Source of the DNA: Tricholoma matsutake
Lineage: Eukaryota; Basidiomycota; Agaricomycetes; Agaricales; Tricholomataceae
NCBI GenBank assembly: GCA_026075535.2
Contig: AP026542.1
Coordinates: forward strand, 5,704,001-5,768,000
DNA length: 64,000 bases
Direction of reading: 5' to 3'
Of the stretch, positions 1-10,629 are shown in pieces. The notes below the pieces were generated by a model that was not told where the DNA came from, searched no databases, and was given only the letters and a program-made list of their open reading frames with translations. The position numbers and the translations under genes are program-made. Position 1 is the first letter of the stretch; each line of letters starts with the position of its first letter.

Positions 1-1479
1 AAGGCCCATCAAAGCATGGCATGAATTTAGCCACTCGCCCACCTTTTCCTTGCATGTATTCATGCCTACGATGAGCTATTGGCAGCATGACATGATCCCC
101 AACTTCATAAGTGGGGTCCAGTGGACGATCTGTGTTCGCGTGATGGGCCTGAGAGATTTTAGCTGCCAGCAAGGAATCTCGCACGCTGTGCACATTGTTC
201 TCGATAGCTTCCAGGATTGCTGTAGCTGACAGCGTAGCATTGTTGGCATCCCCTTCCCTTGGCAATGGTGGTAAGAGCCAGGGAGACCTCCCCATTTTTA
301 GCATAAAAGGAGAGATCCTGGTTGAAGCATTCACTGTATTCATGATATCGAATCTGACCTTAGGAAGAGCCTGTGCCCACCCCTTCTGATTATGTTCCAC
401 ATGGTACCATAAGCACTGAACTACCGTCTTGTTCATGCGCTCGGATGTGCTGTCCATCTCTGGATGATATGAAGTCAAGAGCTTATGGTGTATTCCTGTC
501 AATTTCATCAACGCCTTCCAGAATTTGCTTACGAAGAGCTTATCTCGATCAGAAATGATCTCCCAAGGGCATCCATTTTCACAGTACCAAGTGTCAAAAA
601 ATATATTTGCGAAAGCCTCGGCTGTGATGTTGGAGGAGCAGGCTGCAATTTGGACATCTGCTCCCAATCAGTCGGTCATTGTTACAATTGTGTCGTGCCC
701 ATCATCCATCAGCAATGGTCCCACAAAGTCGATGCCGACAGAATCAAACCTTGCATCCAGAACTGGAAGTGGGTGCAGGGGACCAGGTGCCTTTGATGTC
801 AATGATTTGTTTCATTGGCAATCTGCACAGGAGGGTATGTATGCCGACAAGAGATCCTTACACATGTTCAGCCAGTAAAACTCATGGCGCAACAAGGAGT
901 ATGACTTCTCCCCTCCAAAGTGACCTAGATTGTCATGAGCCAGTCAGTACAAATTTTCCCACAGGTTCTTGTATTTCAGCACGACCAGTCACGCCCCCAC
1001 AAAAAGCAATCCGTTCTTTAGGGAGATGTCCAGCTTGTTGTGAATCATTCCTTTTTCCAGGTCTTCTATAATAGAACTGCACCACGAATCATGCTTGTAA
1101 CCTTTTTGGATATCTGTGAAAACCTTGGGGTCATTCTCAATAGTGAAGACAGCTTCAATCTCAGTCGTCATCGGGTCCTCCTCCAGCATTCTGGATAATG
1201 CATCAGCCACTGTGTTGTCTTCACCTTTGACATAAGTGATCATATACTCATATTGAGATAGATATTCCATCCATCTAGCTTGCCGTAGAGAGAGATCCTT
1301 CTGCGAGTTGAAGTTCTGAAGTGTTTTGTGGTCCGTGTAGATATGGATATGTGAACCCAGTAGGTCAACATGCCATTTAGTAACCGCCCACATAATACTA
1401 AGCATCTCTTGTTTGTGTACTGGGTAGTGGAGCTCTGCACCTTTCAGCTGTCAACTCTCAAAGGCTACCGGCCACACAC
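1..1479 (-). pseudogene. Gypsy element B: RNase H end and integrase of pol (decayed, runs off left edge)
   Basis: Reading leftwards, the reverse strand encodes the end of a Ty3/Gypsy RNase H (TDHKTL, then ADALSR), the integrase zinc region, and a DDE core with DFVGP, SDRDKLFVSKFW and an HPEMDSTSER-like segment. The post-integrase part (YEVGDHVML) continues to base 1. In-frame stops are present and the ones I resolved are TGA. The right boundary at 1479 is not an element end. The RNase H frame stops at the LTR of element A and resumes beyond it at 11815, so this is the downstream half of a gene split by A. The protein most resembles elements F and C in this window. The element's 3' LTR must lie left of the window. 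Confidence 0.88.
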
Positions 1480-2664
1480 TGATGATGCTCAACCTGGGAA
1501 AACCACCAGAACTGCCGATGAGGCAATCGATGATGTTTGCAACGAGTCAGAGGAGGGTTGCGAGACGTTCCAAAAGTTTGTGGTCAAACCTCTGAGAAGA
1601 TTACTAGTTAACACTAGTCGTGAAGGTAGTGTTATGTGAGACGAAGGCATTTGTTGTGGTCCGATCGAGTATCAATCAATATCGAGGGCAATCGACGAGA
1701 TCGACGGCGAATGAGTTTTATTGTCGATGGTCAATATGTGAATTATGGAGACCTTTTGATAGGTCGATGGTATATGAAGGGTGCGGCAAACTGCTATGAA
1801 GTGTTGGAAGGGTTGCTAGAACTACGATGAGAGGATCAAGGGAGGATCAAGGATGCGATGATTGCAGAGGTTTCTCGTCGATTGAGAAAACCCGCAAAGA
1901 CTTAGATTGTTTTAGAAAGCTGATCGGATGCTTAGAACTGTATACAAGACGATATGTGAAGATGATTTCTTGTTGTTTTCAAGTAGATACTACAGAGTTT
2001 TATATGTTTTAAAGAAACTTCCTAAAATGGAATGAGAAACATGTGTAGAACATGAGGCAAAAGATATGAGTTAAGGCACAAGGCCATAAAGGAGACTGGA
2101 ATCCAAACAAGAAAGATATATATATCATATGATGAAAGAGTAATAAAGGGAAAGAACTAAAAGAGACTGTCCTTTGTGTATAAACTGTGCTAAGTCTCGC
2201 AATAATGCATCCAGTGGGTTCTGTGCGTGATAGGGACTTGGAATGAAGCTGACCTATGATCAGCAGGTTTGAACACAAGTTGGAATACGTCCTAGTGCAT
2301 GGTCTTCCACCATTTAGATAACAAAGGCGGCACCCGATGTCGCTCGTAGTTTCTCGATATCGATTGATGATGCTCAATGATGGTCGACGATGGTTGATCG
2401 CGGTTGTGGCTTGTTCGAAGTTGGTCGGGGATGTTTGGTGGTCATGTAGGGGAATCTTAGGGACTTTCGGGGTAGTCCTAAGGTTGTGCGATGTGGTCTT
2501 TTGATACTATCAATGTCGCTGGTGATGTTTCTATGCGGTCGATCTGATATCACGATCGATAGAGTGTGTCGCACTGCATCTGGGACGTCGTAGGAGTTAG
2601 ACAATGTAATTAGAATGATGCTAAAGTGTTGAATCGGTCCTTGAGCTGAGAAGACGACCTATCA
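1480..2664 (-). repeat. 3' LTR of Gypsy A
   Basis: 1185-bp copy matching 10630-11814 without gaps. On the minus strand it begins TGATAGGTCG and ends GCATCATCA. By hand alignment it differs from the other copy at about 46 transitions and one transversion (2601 A against 11751 C). A stretch of roughly 340 bp with few CpG sites (about 1850-2190) is unchanged. Confidence 0.95.
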
Positions 2665-2678
2665 TCCTCCCCCTTACT
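2665..2678 (-). promoter_or_regulatory. Polypurine tract of Gypsy A
   Basis: On the minus strand a purine run (AAGGGGGAGGA) lies directly before the TGATAGG start of the 3' LTR, where plus-strand cDNA synthesis is primed in LTR elements. Confidence 0.85.
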
Positions 2679-2813
2679 GAAATTCTGACCATTCCGGTCA
2701 GTCGAGCCGAAGTAACCAGGTCATGTGACATTGTTGATCATTGATTCAAGACACGTCATGGTTTGAACCTTTCTCTTTCCATTCGATCTCTTTTATCCAC
2801 CTCCTCGACAAAC

Positions 2814-4189
2814 ATGTCCATCCTCGCCAAACTTGCTCTTCCCATCCTCGATCACACGAAATTGATGCCCAAGGCTGGCAAAGCTGAAGACCTCGACTTC
2901 GAGGTATGGGGTCGTGCTTTTTGTGAGAAAATGGTATGTCATTTTGTTTTCTTTGTTTATCTGCTTTCTAATCTCGTTTGATAGGCTGAATACGATGACC
3001 TGATCAGGTCGTTCGATGAGGCACACGACAAACATGTGCAGGCGACGTTGGACAAGGCCATTGGGCTGTTCGCGCCATTCGCTCGTGAGGGCTGGCTGTC
3101 TTGGGGGGGAAGTATCTGTTTAAGGAGTATTCAAGGACAATCGAGGAAGAGAGGAAGAGAGAGGAGGAGAGGGAGGCTTGGCAGGTGGCCATCGAGGCAA
3201 AGGCAAAGAGGATTGATGAACAATGAGACGCACTGGTCGAGGCGCATCGAGCTTTCTTGGCCAAAGTCTGGGCCAAAACCGTCTCGAAGGACGAATTCCA
3301 TGATCGTACAGCTGCGCTCGAGCTTCTGCGCCTCTCAATCAATCGGGACAAAGCCGCGGATGAAGAAACTCTGGTCGATGCCTACCGGTCATTGAGCAAA
3401 TCATTGAAAAGAGGAAGGCCAACGAGATGGACAAGGAGGACAAGGAGGGCAAAGACAAACTTGATGAGGAACCTGTGGTCGCAAAGCAGGTGTGATTGGA
3501 GGAGGGCGATCTGATCCTCTTCCATGGGCTGGTAAGTTGTCGTTCTTTCGTCGATATCGTTAAGACTAATTATGCTTTCGATATTGCTCTAGTGTGATCA
3601 TTGCGCTGGACTGAAGACAACTCAGGAGTGTATTGTCGAGGAGGGCGCCCCAAAGTGCAAGTGATGCACTCAAGGGCTACAGGGGTGCTACTGGGAGGGA
3701 GTGTCGAGGAGAGGACTCCGACAGGGCAAGTCGAGGAAAACGGCGAGCTCCAAGCGAGCTACAAAGGGTACTGCAGAGTCGACGGAGGTGTCGACTCTGA
3801 GACGTAGTAAGTCAAATTGTTCGTTAATAATTATGATTGCTAAATATGTATGATCACTTAGCGATACACATCTGGGCTATCCAGCCCATCCAAAACACAG
3901 AGGCCGGGCCCTTGAAAGTCGATGAGCACCTGAAACGAACGATGAAGCCGAAGCCAAAGATGGCTGAGAAGGAGAAGGGGAAGGGGAAGGGGAAAGCCAA
4001 AGCACGTGAAGTCGAACCCGAGGTCACAGGTATGGTCGAGGGGGCATCAATGGCAGTGGAGGACGAGATGACGCATCAAGACTCCATCGTCGATATCTCG
4101 CAGAAGTGCTGGTGCAGAAGAAATTGGAAGTGGAAGTCTTGATGGAAGAGATCGAGGTGTTAGAGAGGAAATGGGAGGAGTCCCAGTAG
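2814..4189 (+). pseudogene. Antisense spliced accessory gene in Gypsy A, Zn2Cys6-like motif (decayed)
   Basis: This gene runs opposite to gag-pol, between the 3' LTR and the 3' end of pol. Start ATG 2814, exon 1 2814-2933. Three fungal-type introns follow: 2934-2984 (GTATGT...CTAAT...TAG), 3532-3592 (GTAAGT...TAG) and 3807-3861 (GTAAGT...TTAG); stop TAG 4187-4189. The product is a charged protein with a long Lys/Glu coiled-coil-like middle. Exon 3 opens with cysteines spaced C-X2-C-X8-C-X8-C-X2-C-X6-C, close to the fungal Zn2Cys6 cluster (C-X2-C-X6-C-X5-12-C-X2-C-X6-8-C), followed by a basic tail. Damage: a frameshift at a G7 run (3103-3109), a second near 3400, and TGA stops near 3220, 3493 and 3663. 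I do not recognise the family; DNA binding is inference. Pol ends convergently at 4515, and the 325 bp between show nothing else. Confidence 0.7.
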
Positions 4190-4514
4190 GATTTTTGTTT
4201 TATTGTTTTAATGTTATTGTTTTTCTTGTGTCTGAATGAGATAAATTTGAAATGAGAAATATCGCATGTGATCGAAGCCAGGAAATGTAAGATATATGCA
4301 AAGAAACATAGGAAAGAGAGAAAAAAAGAAAGTAAGATGGACGATTCATCAAAATGAGACATAGGGGAAAGGCTCAGAACTCCTTCATAGCCGAAAAACC
4401 CCGTCGAGCTTGCGCGAACACATTTCGAACGATATTGTGACTTGTAATAGTACACTGTTATAAAGTCGAGAGTTTGTTTCAATATTGCAAGTAGAAAAAG
4501 AAAAGAAAAATGGT

Positions 4515-7500
4515 TTATTCATCTTCATCAAGGTCAGGAATGCCCTCGTCGATGTCTCCATCGACGTCCGATGTTGTTCGAAGTTGTTCGAGCCGACAAT
4601 CATCGATATCGAAGAAGTTTGGAGGAAGGGGAATCGATTTCCGTGCTAGATAGGGTAGAATTCGGAAAGCTGCTACTGGTCGATGAAGAACTGATCTGTC
4701 GAGCTCGCAAAGAATATAAGCGCCACCGTAGTTTCTTGCAATGACTATGAGTGGGCCGAGATATCGAGCTTGCATTTTTTGATTAAGAGCCTTTTTGATC
4801 TGTGTGTTTCACATGAGTACGAGGTCACCTTTTTCGAAATGGTAGTCTCGAATCGTTCGCTTGTGAACTTCTTCGAAGCATTTTGCAGCTTCTCATCGAG
4901 CGGTGTAGACTCTAGAGTAGAGTACCTCGAGATCGGTCGAGCATTTCTGGAGTGCGATCGCACGTTGGGCGATGAGATCAGTGGAGGAGAGTATTGAATC
5001 AGGTGGTGGTTGTAGATATGTCGCTTCTGAAATGTTGAGAGGGATGAGTGGATGAGAACCTGTGATCGCAAAATAGGGCAAACAGCCCATTCGTTTTCGA
5101 ACTGTTACCCGTTCTGCCCAAAAGACCGAGTAGGTCCCAACTGACCATCAAGTTTGATCACCATCGACGGCCTTGTAGAGCGATTGTTGTACATCGAAGT
5201 GGGCTCGTTCGACGAGGCCATTGGCACGAGAATTGTACCCACTTATCTGAATATGATTGATATGATATCGCTTCAACAAATACTCGAGAGCAGAAAGGAA
5301 TTCTGCGCCGTTGTCAGTAATGATCTCATAAAGCGAGCCCCAACAACAAATGATTTCTTCGAAGATCCAATCGCTGATGGTCTTTGCTGTTTCCTTGCAA
5401 AGCATCCTGAACTCCAGCCAGTACAATATCAAACATCGACCTTGTACTATATAGCAATATCCACTGGAAGGCGGCATGTGCATTGTGTCGATATAGACTT
5501 TTCCGAATAGAGGAGCGGGTGTGGTGACGATTGGTGGAATAAGAAGATTTCATGTTTGTCGCAACTGACAGTAGTGGCACGTTCGGATGTACCATGCGAT
5601 ATCGGCTTTCAGGTTGGGCCACCAGAATCGTAGTGCAACGTGAGACTTTGTGGCAAAGATCATTTTGTGGCCGATATGGTTGTGCGACGACTGGATAATA
5701 TCGATGTGACGCTCTGGAATCGCGACGATCTTGTGTTCGCCATGACGATCTTTTCGCCATAGTTTGCCAGAATCTATGAAGAACTCGGTGCAATATCACA
5801 CGAAGGTAGTGTACTCTGTGTCTGATAGATGTGGGGGTTGCACCATATCGTCTAACCATTTATGAACGAGCAGTAATCGTTCGTCGTCTTTCTTTGCTTT
5901 GTCCAATCTAGGTATGTCTTTGTACGAAACGTCCTCCCCCTTACTGAAATCCAAAGCTTGGGTGAAAGTGGGATAAGTCGTGTGAGAGGGGAATGGTCAA
6001 ATCGAGATTGGGTTGATTTGGTGAACGAAACTGCGTAGTTTGTTGATCCAGTCGCCGAATTCTTCTTCTACTTCGACATTGTCGTCTTCGGTTTGTCGAG
6101 GACGTTGCGAAAGACCATCTGGTCCATGGTGTGTACCTGCAACATGAACTAGGGTGAAGTGAAACGTTAGAATGGAGACTATCCATCGGTTTATGCTAGC
6201 GCTAGGTGCAATATCGGGATTTGAGAGCATGCCTTTAATATACCTCACATCGACCTCGACGATAAGGTTTCATACCCCTATCAAGTATAAACAAAGTGCC
6301 CCAAGGGCTCGATATAGACCATAAAGCTCGAGTTTCGGTTGCAAAAACCACGATTCGCAGTCGTTGAGCGTGATCGAGCCGAATCGACTGTAATATTGCT
6401 TTCGAGGGTTATCTTGGTCACATTGCATTAGGAAATAGCCGATGGCAATGCTCGATGTGTCGACTGCGAGGATTACTGGGGTGTTCGAGGTATAGTCGAT
6501 GGCTCGAATCGCTGGCAAGTTTAGGAGCGCATGCTTGAGATCTTCTTGCGCTGCTACCTGAGATGGGCCAAATTCGAAGGACACATCTTTTCAAGTAAGA
6601 TTGATTAGCAGAGCTGCTCGATGTGTGAAACTCTGGATGAAAATTCGACAAACTCCAATCGTTCCTAAGAATGCCTTAACTTCTGTGAGCATACGACATG
6701 GACCCCATTTCTGGATCTTATCGATACATGTCGGATCAGCCATTCAGCCTTGAATATTGCATCGATGACCTAAAACGATTATCTCGGGGACACAAGCAAA
6801 TAATTTCGGTCCAGAGAACATCCCACCACAATACTTCATGTGCTGGATGATGCGATTTAGGTTCTCAAAGTGTTCCCACACGAATCGTCGAATGCCTGAG
6901 TTGTCGACGATTGTTTCATAAGACCCACCGATCGTTCAATATTCCGATTTCAGACCCTTCACCGGTGTGTCGTCGATATAAGGGATCGTGATGTGAGGGA
7001 CCTCGGGTTGTAGGATGAAAGTTACGTCGTCATGTAGGATCGGAACTGAGTTCATCCAACCCATCGGTAGGGTGATGATTTGAAGTGCGCCGAATGGTGT
7101 CTGGAAAGTCATTAGATCTCGAGAGGATTCAGATACGAGCCTTTCATCAAATCCAACATATAAATCCAACATTCCACCACAAGCGCATCCTCCAAACTGT
7201 TCAGCTAAATGCTCGGGGATCGGGACAACACCTGAGTGCTGAATCATAACTTGGTTTAGCGGCTCGAGGCTGTGGACAATTCGGAGCGATTTTGTGTCTT
7301 TCTTCGCAACCCAAAACCATCGCGATCGGTATGACGAGTTTGACGACTCGTAGACTCCTGCTTCAATCTTCTTTTTCAGCATCTTGCAAATTTGTTCATA
7401 TAAACCAGGCAGTATGGGGATATTATGTTTGACCCAAGGGGTATGCGGGATGACTGGGAACTCGATAGGGGGGAAGAAATTGGGTTGAAACCTTCCTCGT

Positions 7501-7934
7501 TTGTTTTCGGTCCATGTGAACCCTGCTTGCTGGTTTTGAATGAAGTCATGCATGAGGTCTCCTTCTTGAGGCCATAAGAAATCTCCTGGATGATTTCGAT
7601 CAATGATGTTTTTGCGTTCGAGGTTATATCGAGGAGTTGGTTTGAATATCGGAGGATGGGGATTTAGTGGAGGCATGTCTTGGAGGGGATTGCCCTTGAT
7701 GCGTCAAATAATTCTAAAATGATCAGGTAGTCCAGCCACGATTGGGCGGACCTTCTGTGCGACTGGTTTATACTTTTTCTTTGTCAATAAATAACTAGAC
7801 TGTGGATTGTCGGAAATAACTGAGGAAGGGGAAACTGACAATGAAGAAGGTCGCATAGGTATAAACACCATTGAGGCATTTCGAGGAACGTGGAACTCAT
7901 CACACGCAGATAAATATAAGTCAGAAAGCATCAC
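4515..7934 (-). pseudogene. Gypsy A pol: reverse transcriptase, RNase H, integrase
   Basis: One reading frame, broken by TGA codons, covers RT (FLWPQEGDL lead-in, SSYRSRWFWVAKKD, YIDDTPVKG active site near 6970), the RT connection (GIRRFVWEHF), RNase H (VILAVDTSS, near 6470), the integrase zinc region (HNHIGH...CHYC near 5580-5700) and the integrase core (TDNGAEF, then GLVERAHFDV near 5190). The C-terminal part has RYLGPLIV and HRPVAAFRI; true stop TAA 4515-4517. Several TGAs sit where the family has Arg, for example in LTxKDV near 6590 and in the VLM-x-NT segment near 4810. A frameshift between about 7930 and 8050 separates this frame from the protease frame. Non-functional as it stands. Confidence 0.92.
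5932..5950 (-). other. Second, internal copy of the Gypsy A polypurine tract
   Basis: The 19 bases TCCTCCCCCTTACTGAAAT on the plus strand are identical at 2665-2683 (the 3' polypurine tract) and here, inside pol between RNase H and integrase. The position resembles the central polypurine tract of some retroviruses and Ty elements. Function is inferred. Confidence 0.55.
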
Positions 7935-8050
7935 GGATAATTCTTTGGAGGAGTCGATTTCGGGGATATTTGCAGTGCGCTTGATAAATATAGAGGAGTT
8001 AGAAGAGTCGAACGAGATGATGAAAGCGCACTGTTCCGAAATTTCATTCT

Positions 8051-9082
8051 CTAACGCTGAAAATCCTCTCGAACTACTTCTCGACGATGGTGCGATCGAG
8101 GTATCGAGGGAATTGTAGCAGTCCGAGTTGAGTTAGGATCGCATATCGTGATGGTTTGCGCTTTGTTCTGATAGTTCCTAATGATGCTTTCCATCAAGAC
8201 ATTGAAAGGTTGTCTGAGTAGAATATTGTATGCCGGGTCCCGAATAATATGTATCTGCATGTATAGGGTGATTCCACCCAGATCGCAGGGTACGTTGCAT
8301 GCTAAACCGAGTGTTTCATCCACAGTCCCGTTAGCAGACTGCATCGGAAGCCTAATTGAGGAGTCATATGCTAGACCGAGTTCATGGCAAACATCTTTGG
8401 CCATCAATATGATCGAGGAACCGGGATCAACGACACTTTCTACCTGGTTGTTACCATGGACATCCATAATAACTGATCTAATCGATGAAGTTTCTTTAGC
8501 GATGACGAAAGGCTGAGGGATTTCACCAGGTTGGAGACTGCTAATATAAGTCTCGTATGGGTCAGGCACGATGATCGCGTCGGGACTAAACATGTTCATT
8601 GCATTGTTTCCAGATTGTGGGACTCATTTTGGTGTGACCTGTTCTCTCCATTTTGTTCAAACCTCTGGTGAAAGTGAGAGTAGTTCTTCAGATGTCAGCA
8701 TGACAATCGGCATCTTCATCGAGCGCACAAATATATCATGTGCGATTTTCTCATTCTGTACCGGTGCCTGTGTCGCATACGATGGTCCGTCTTTTTCCTT
8801 ACCCTTTGATGTGCCAGCGAAGTTCCTTTCATGTGGTGGCAAATAGGTGTTCTCCCTGACTGATGCGTATGGGTGTACCGAGGTTTGCGTTGGGGGTATG
8901 GTGGTCGATGGTGAAGTGGTCGGTGTCGATGTTGGAGCGGTAGTTGAAGTCGAAGGGTTGACCGTTGTCGATGAAGATGTTGAGGGTGGTGGGACTGTAC
9001 CAGTAGACGTTGACGATGCAGGGACGGGAGTTGTCGTGGCTGGAACCGAATTTCAAACCTCTTTGTTCAGATGCGAAAATGG
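8051..9082 (-). pseudogene. Gypsy A protease region
   Basis: Continues in the gag frame after a TGA at 9083. A Ser/Thr/Pro-rich linker (about 8850-9080) is followed by SEELLSLSPEV and then a retropepsin-like domain. The catalytic segment reads VVDPGSSII instead of the usual D-S/T-G, and the C-terminal half has YNILLRQPF, the expected ILG-like loop. In-frame TGA codons occur at 9083, near 9023, 8657 and near 8627. The altered DPGS, with an inserted or substituted residue in the active-site triad, may be ancestral to the lineage or decay. It would cleave the Gag-Pol precursor. Confidence 0.8.
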
Positions 9083-10297
9083 TCAACCACTTCGAAGCGC
9101 AAATATTTCGCGCTCGAGAGCCGCTATTCTATCTTCGGAGTCAGCTGTCAATGTCAAGTTATGATAAATGCCTTTTGTCTCCAATCCCGATATAGAAACG
9201 GCATCAGACTCTGTTATCGAAGTGATCACAGCCAAGGTTGAACTAGTCGAAGTTGAAGGTGCTGATGGTGCGATGCTGAATAAAAGTGTTGCTGCTGGGG
9301 TTGCGTCTGGGTTGTGTTTCCACCATTCATCGATGTGTTCCTTGATAAACCTGCCAGGGATACTTCGAGGGGTGAATTGTCCGTTAGGAAGTACGATCTT
9401 TCCTTCCGCATTTCGCTTACACTTCCCTTTGTTCAAGTACGACTGACAAACCATACAGTCAGGGATAAAATGTCTGGATAAACCGCAAAATATGCAAAGG
9501 AGTGCGTCGATATGTGCCTGTCTGTCTGCCGAATTAGTGTGAGGATTTTTAGTACCTGCGATATGCGTAGCAATGGTGCTAACAAATCGTTCGAACATCG
9601 CATTTAGATCTTCAGTTTTGATCGTAATAGTTCCAGGTGACGAGGTGCCCATATTTCTGATGTTCGATGTTGAGTGCGATGAAGAGGTCGATTGGTGGAT
9701 TACTGAGTTCGATGTGTTGGAGCCTGCTAGAACGAATTTTGCCACGTCGTGAATGTCGTTGAGTGGATACGGATCGTTGGGATAATGGTTGGGGAATTTG
9801 AGTTCGAGTCGTCGAGCAATTCGAGTCCATAAGCTGGGTTGGAATCCTCGAACATAAGCTCTGCTTTGCTCGGCTTCCGAGATCCTATTCTTTGCTCGCA
9901 AAAAGTGAGTAATGTTGTAGAATGCGCGATAATACATTCCTAGATCGCTCACGTCGAATATCCCAACGCATAGCTGTTCTCCCACTAATTTGTCCATGTC
10001 CGATATGCTCCACTTGCGATTGTCTTCCGAGCTGGGATAGAGTTTGTGTACTGCTGTTCTAAATTCATTGAATGATGTGCTGGGTTGATACTCTGGAAGC
10101 GATTCCCAGAGTTCTGATGAGTCAATGTCGAGATAGCGACAAGCATGTTTCTTCATGAGATTCGATTCAGTAACGCCGCAGGTCGGGAATAATAGTTCAA
10201 GTTCTTCGAAGTATCGTCGAAGCTCTCGAGGCTGAGTTGGGTCGAATTTCGGAGCGGTCGAGTGCCCACGAGCTGGCATCGCAGTTTGGGTAGTCAT
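9083..10297 (-). CDS. Gypsy A Gag (404 aa, frame open)
   Basis: Open from ATG 10297 to a TGA at 9083. The N-terminal half has the helical capsid-like fold seen in Gypsy Gag (RRYFEELELLF, then LSDLGMYYRAF-like text), a Ser-rich linker, and one CCHC-type knuckle (CIFCGLSRHFIPDC, about residues 265-278). The final residues form a short coiled coil (EDRIAALEREIFALR). The TGA that ends it is in frame with the protease, so the original product was probably a Gag-Pro-Pol read as one frame. It packages element RNA in virus-like particles. The 5' LTR is 333 bp upstream. Confidence 0.85.
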   Translation of the reverse strand: MTTQTAMPARGHSTAPKFDPTQPRELRRYFEELELLFPTCGVTESNLMKKHACRYLDIDSSELWESLPEYQPSTSFNEFRTAVHKLYPSSEDNRKWSISDMDKLVGEQLCVGIFDVSDLGMYYRAFYNITHFLRAKNRISEAEQSRAYVRGFQPSLWTRIARRLELKFPNHYPNDPYPLNDIHDVAKFVLAGSNTSNSVIHQSTSSSHSTSNIRNMGTSSPGTITIKTEDLNAMFERFVSTIATHIAGTKNPHTNSADRQAHIDALLCIFCGLSRHFIPDCMVCQSYLNKGKCKRNAEGKIVLPNGQFTPRSIPGRFIKEHIDEWWKHNPDATPAATLLFSIAPSAPSTSTSSTLAVITSITESDAVSISGLETKGIYHNLTLTADSEDRIAALEREIFALRSG

Positions 10298-10629
10298 GAA
10301 TGCGATGACTCTAGGGGTAGGGGTTAAGACTTGTGTAATAGATGGTAGAGGTGTCGAAGTTGTTGGAAGGATAAATGAAGAGGTCGATGATGATGACGAA
10401 GAAGTAGATGATGATGTGGAAGGCGATGATATAGGTGAAGGAAATAGTCTACGATGAGTAGATTCTGCTTCGGAAACTGGAATTAGAATATCTCCCGATT
10501 GTTCGAGAGATTTGAAGGCGTGGCGAGTATCAATGCAAAGGGTTCTCGCTTGTGTTGGCCTAAGCCGAGGAAGTCGAGGTTGGTCCGACGATGAAATGAT
10601 TCAGACACCCTCGCAGTGGGCTCCAAAAA
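10298..10629 (-). other. Gypsy A leader with candidate primer binding site
   Basis: Directly after the 5' LTR on the minus strand comes TTTT followed by TGGAGCCCACTGCGAGG (10610-10626), which has the TGG start expected of a tRNA-primed binding site. I could not assign the tRNA. The rest of the leader holds no ORF I can support. Confidence 0.55.

Noticed and set aside
8847..9164. Plus-strand Val/Gly-rich ORF
   Set aside because: It is the complement of the Ser/Thr/Pro-rich linker between Gag and protease of Gypsy A.
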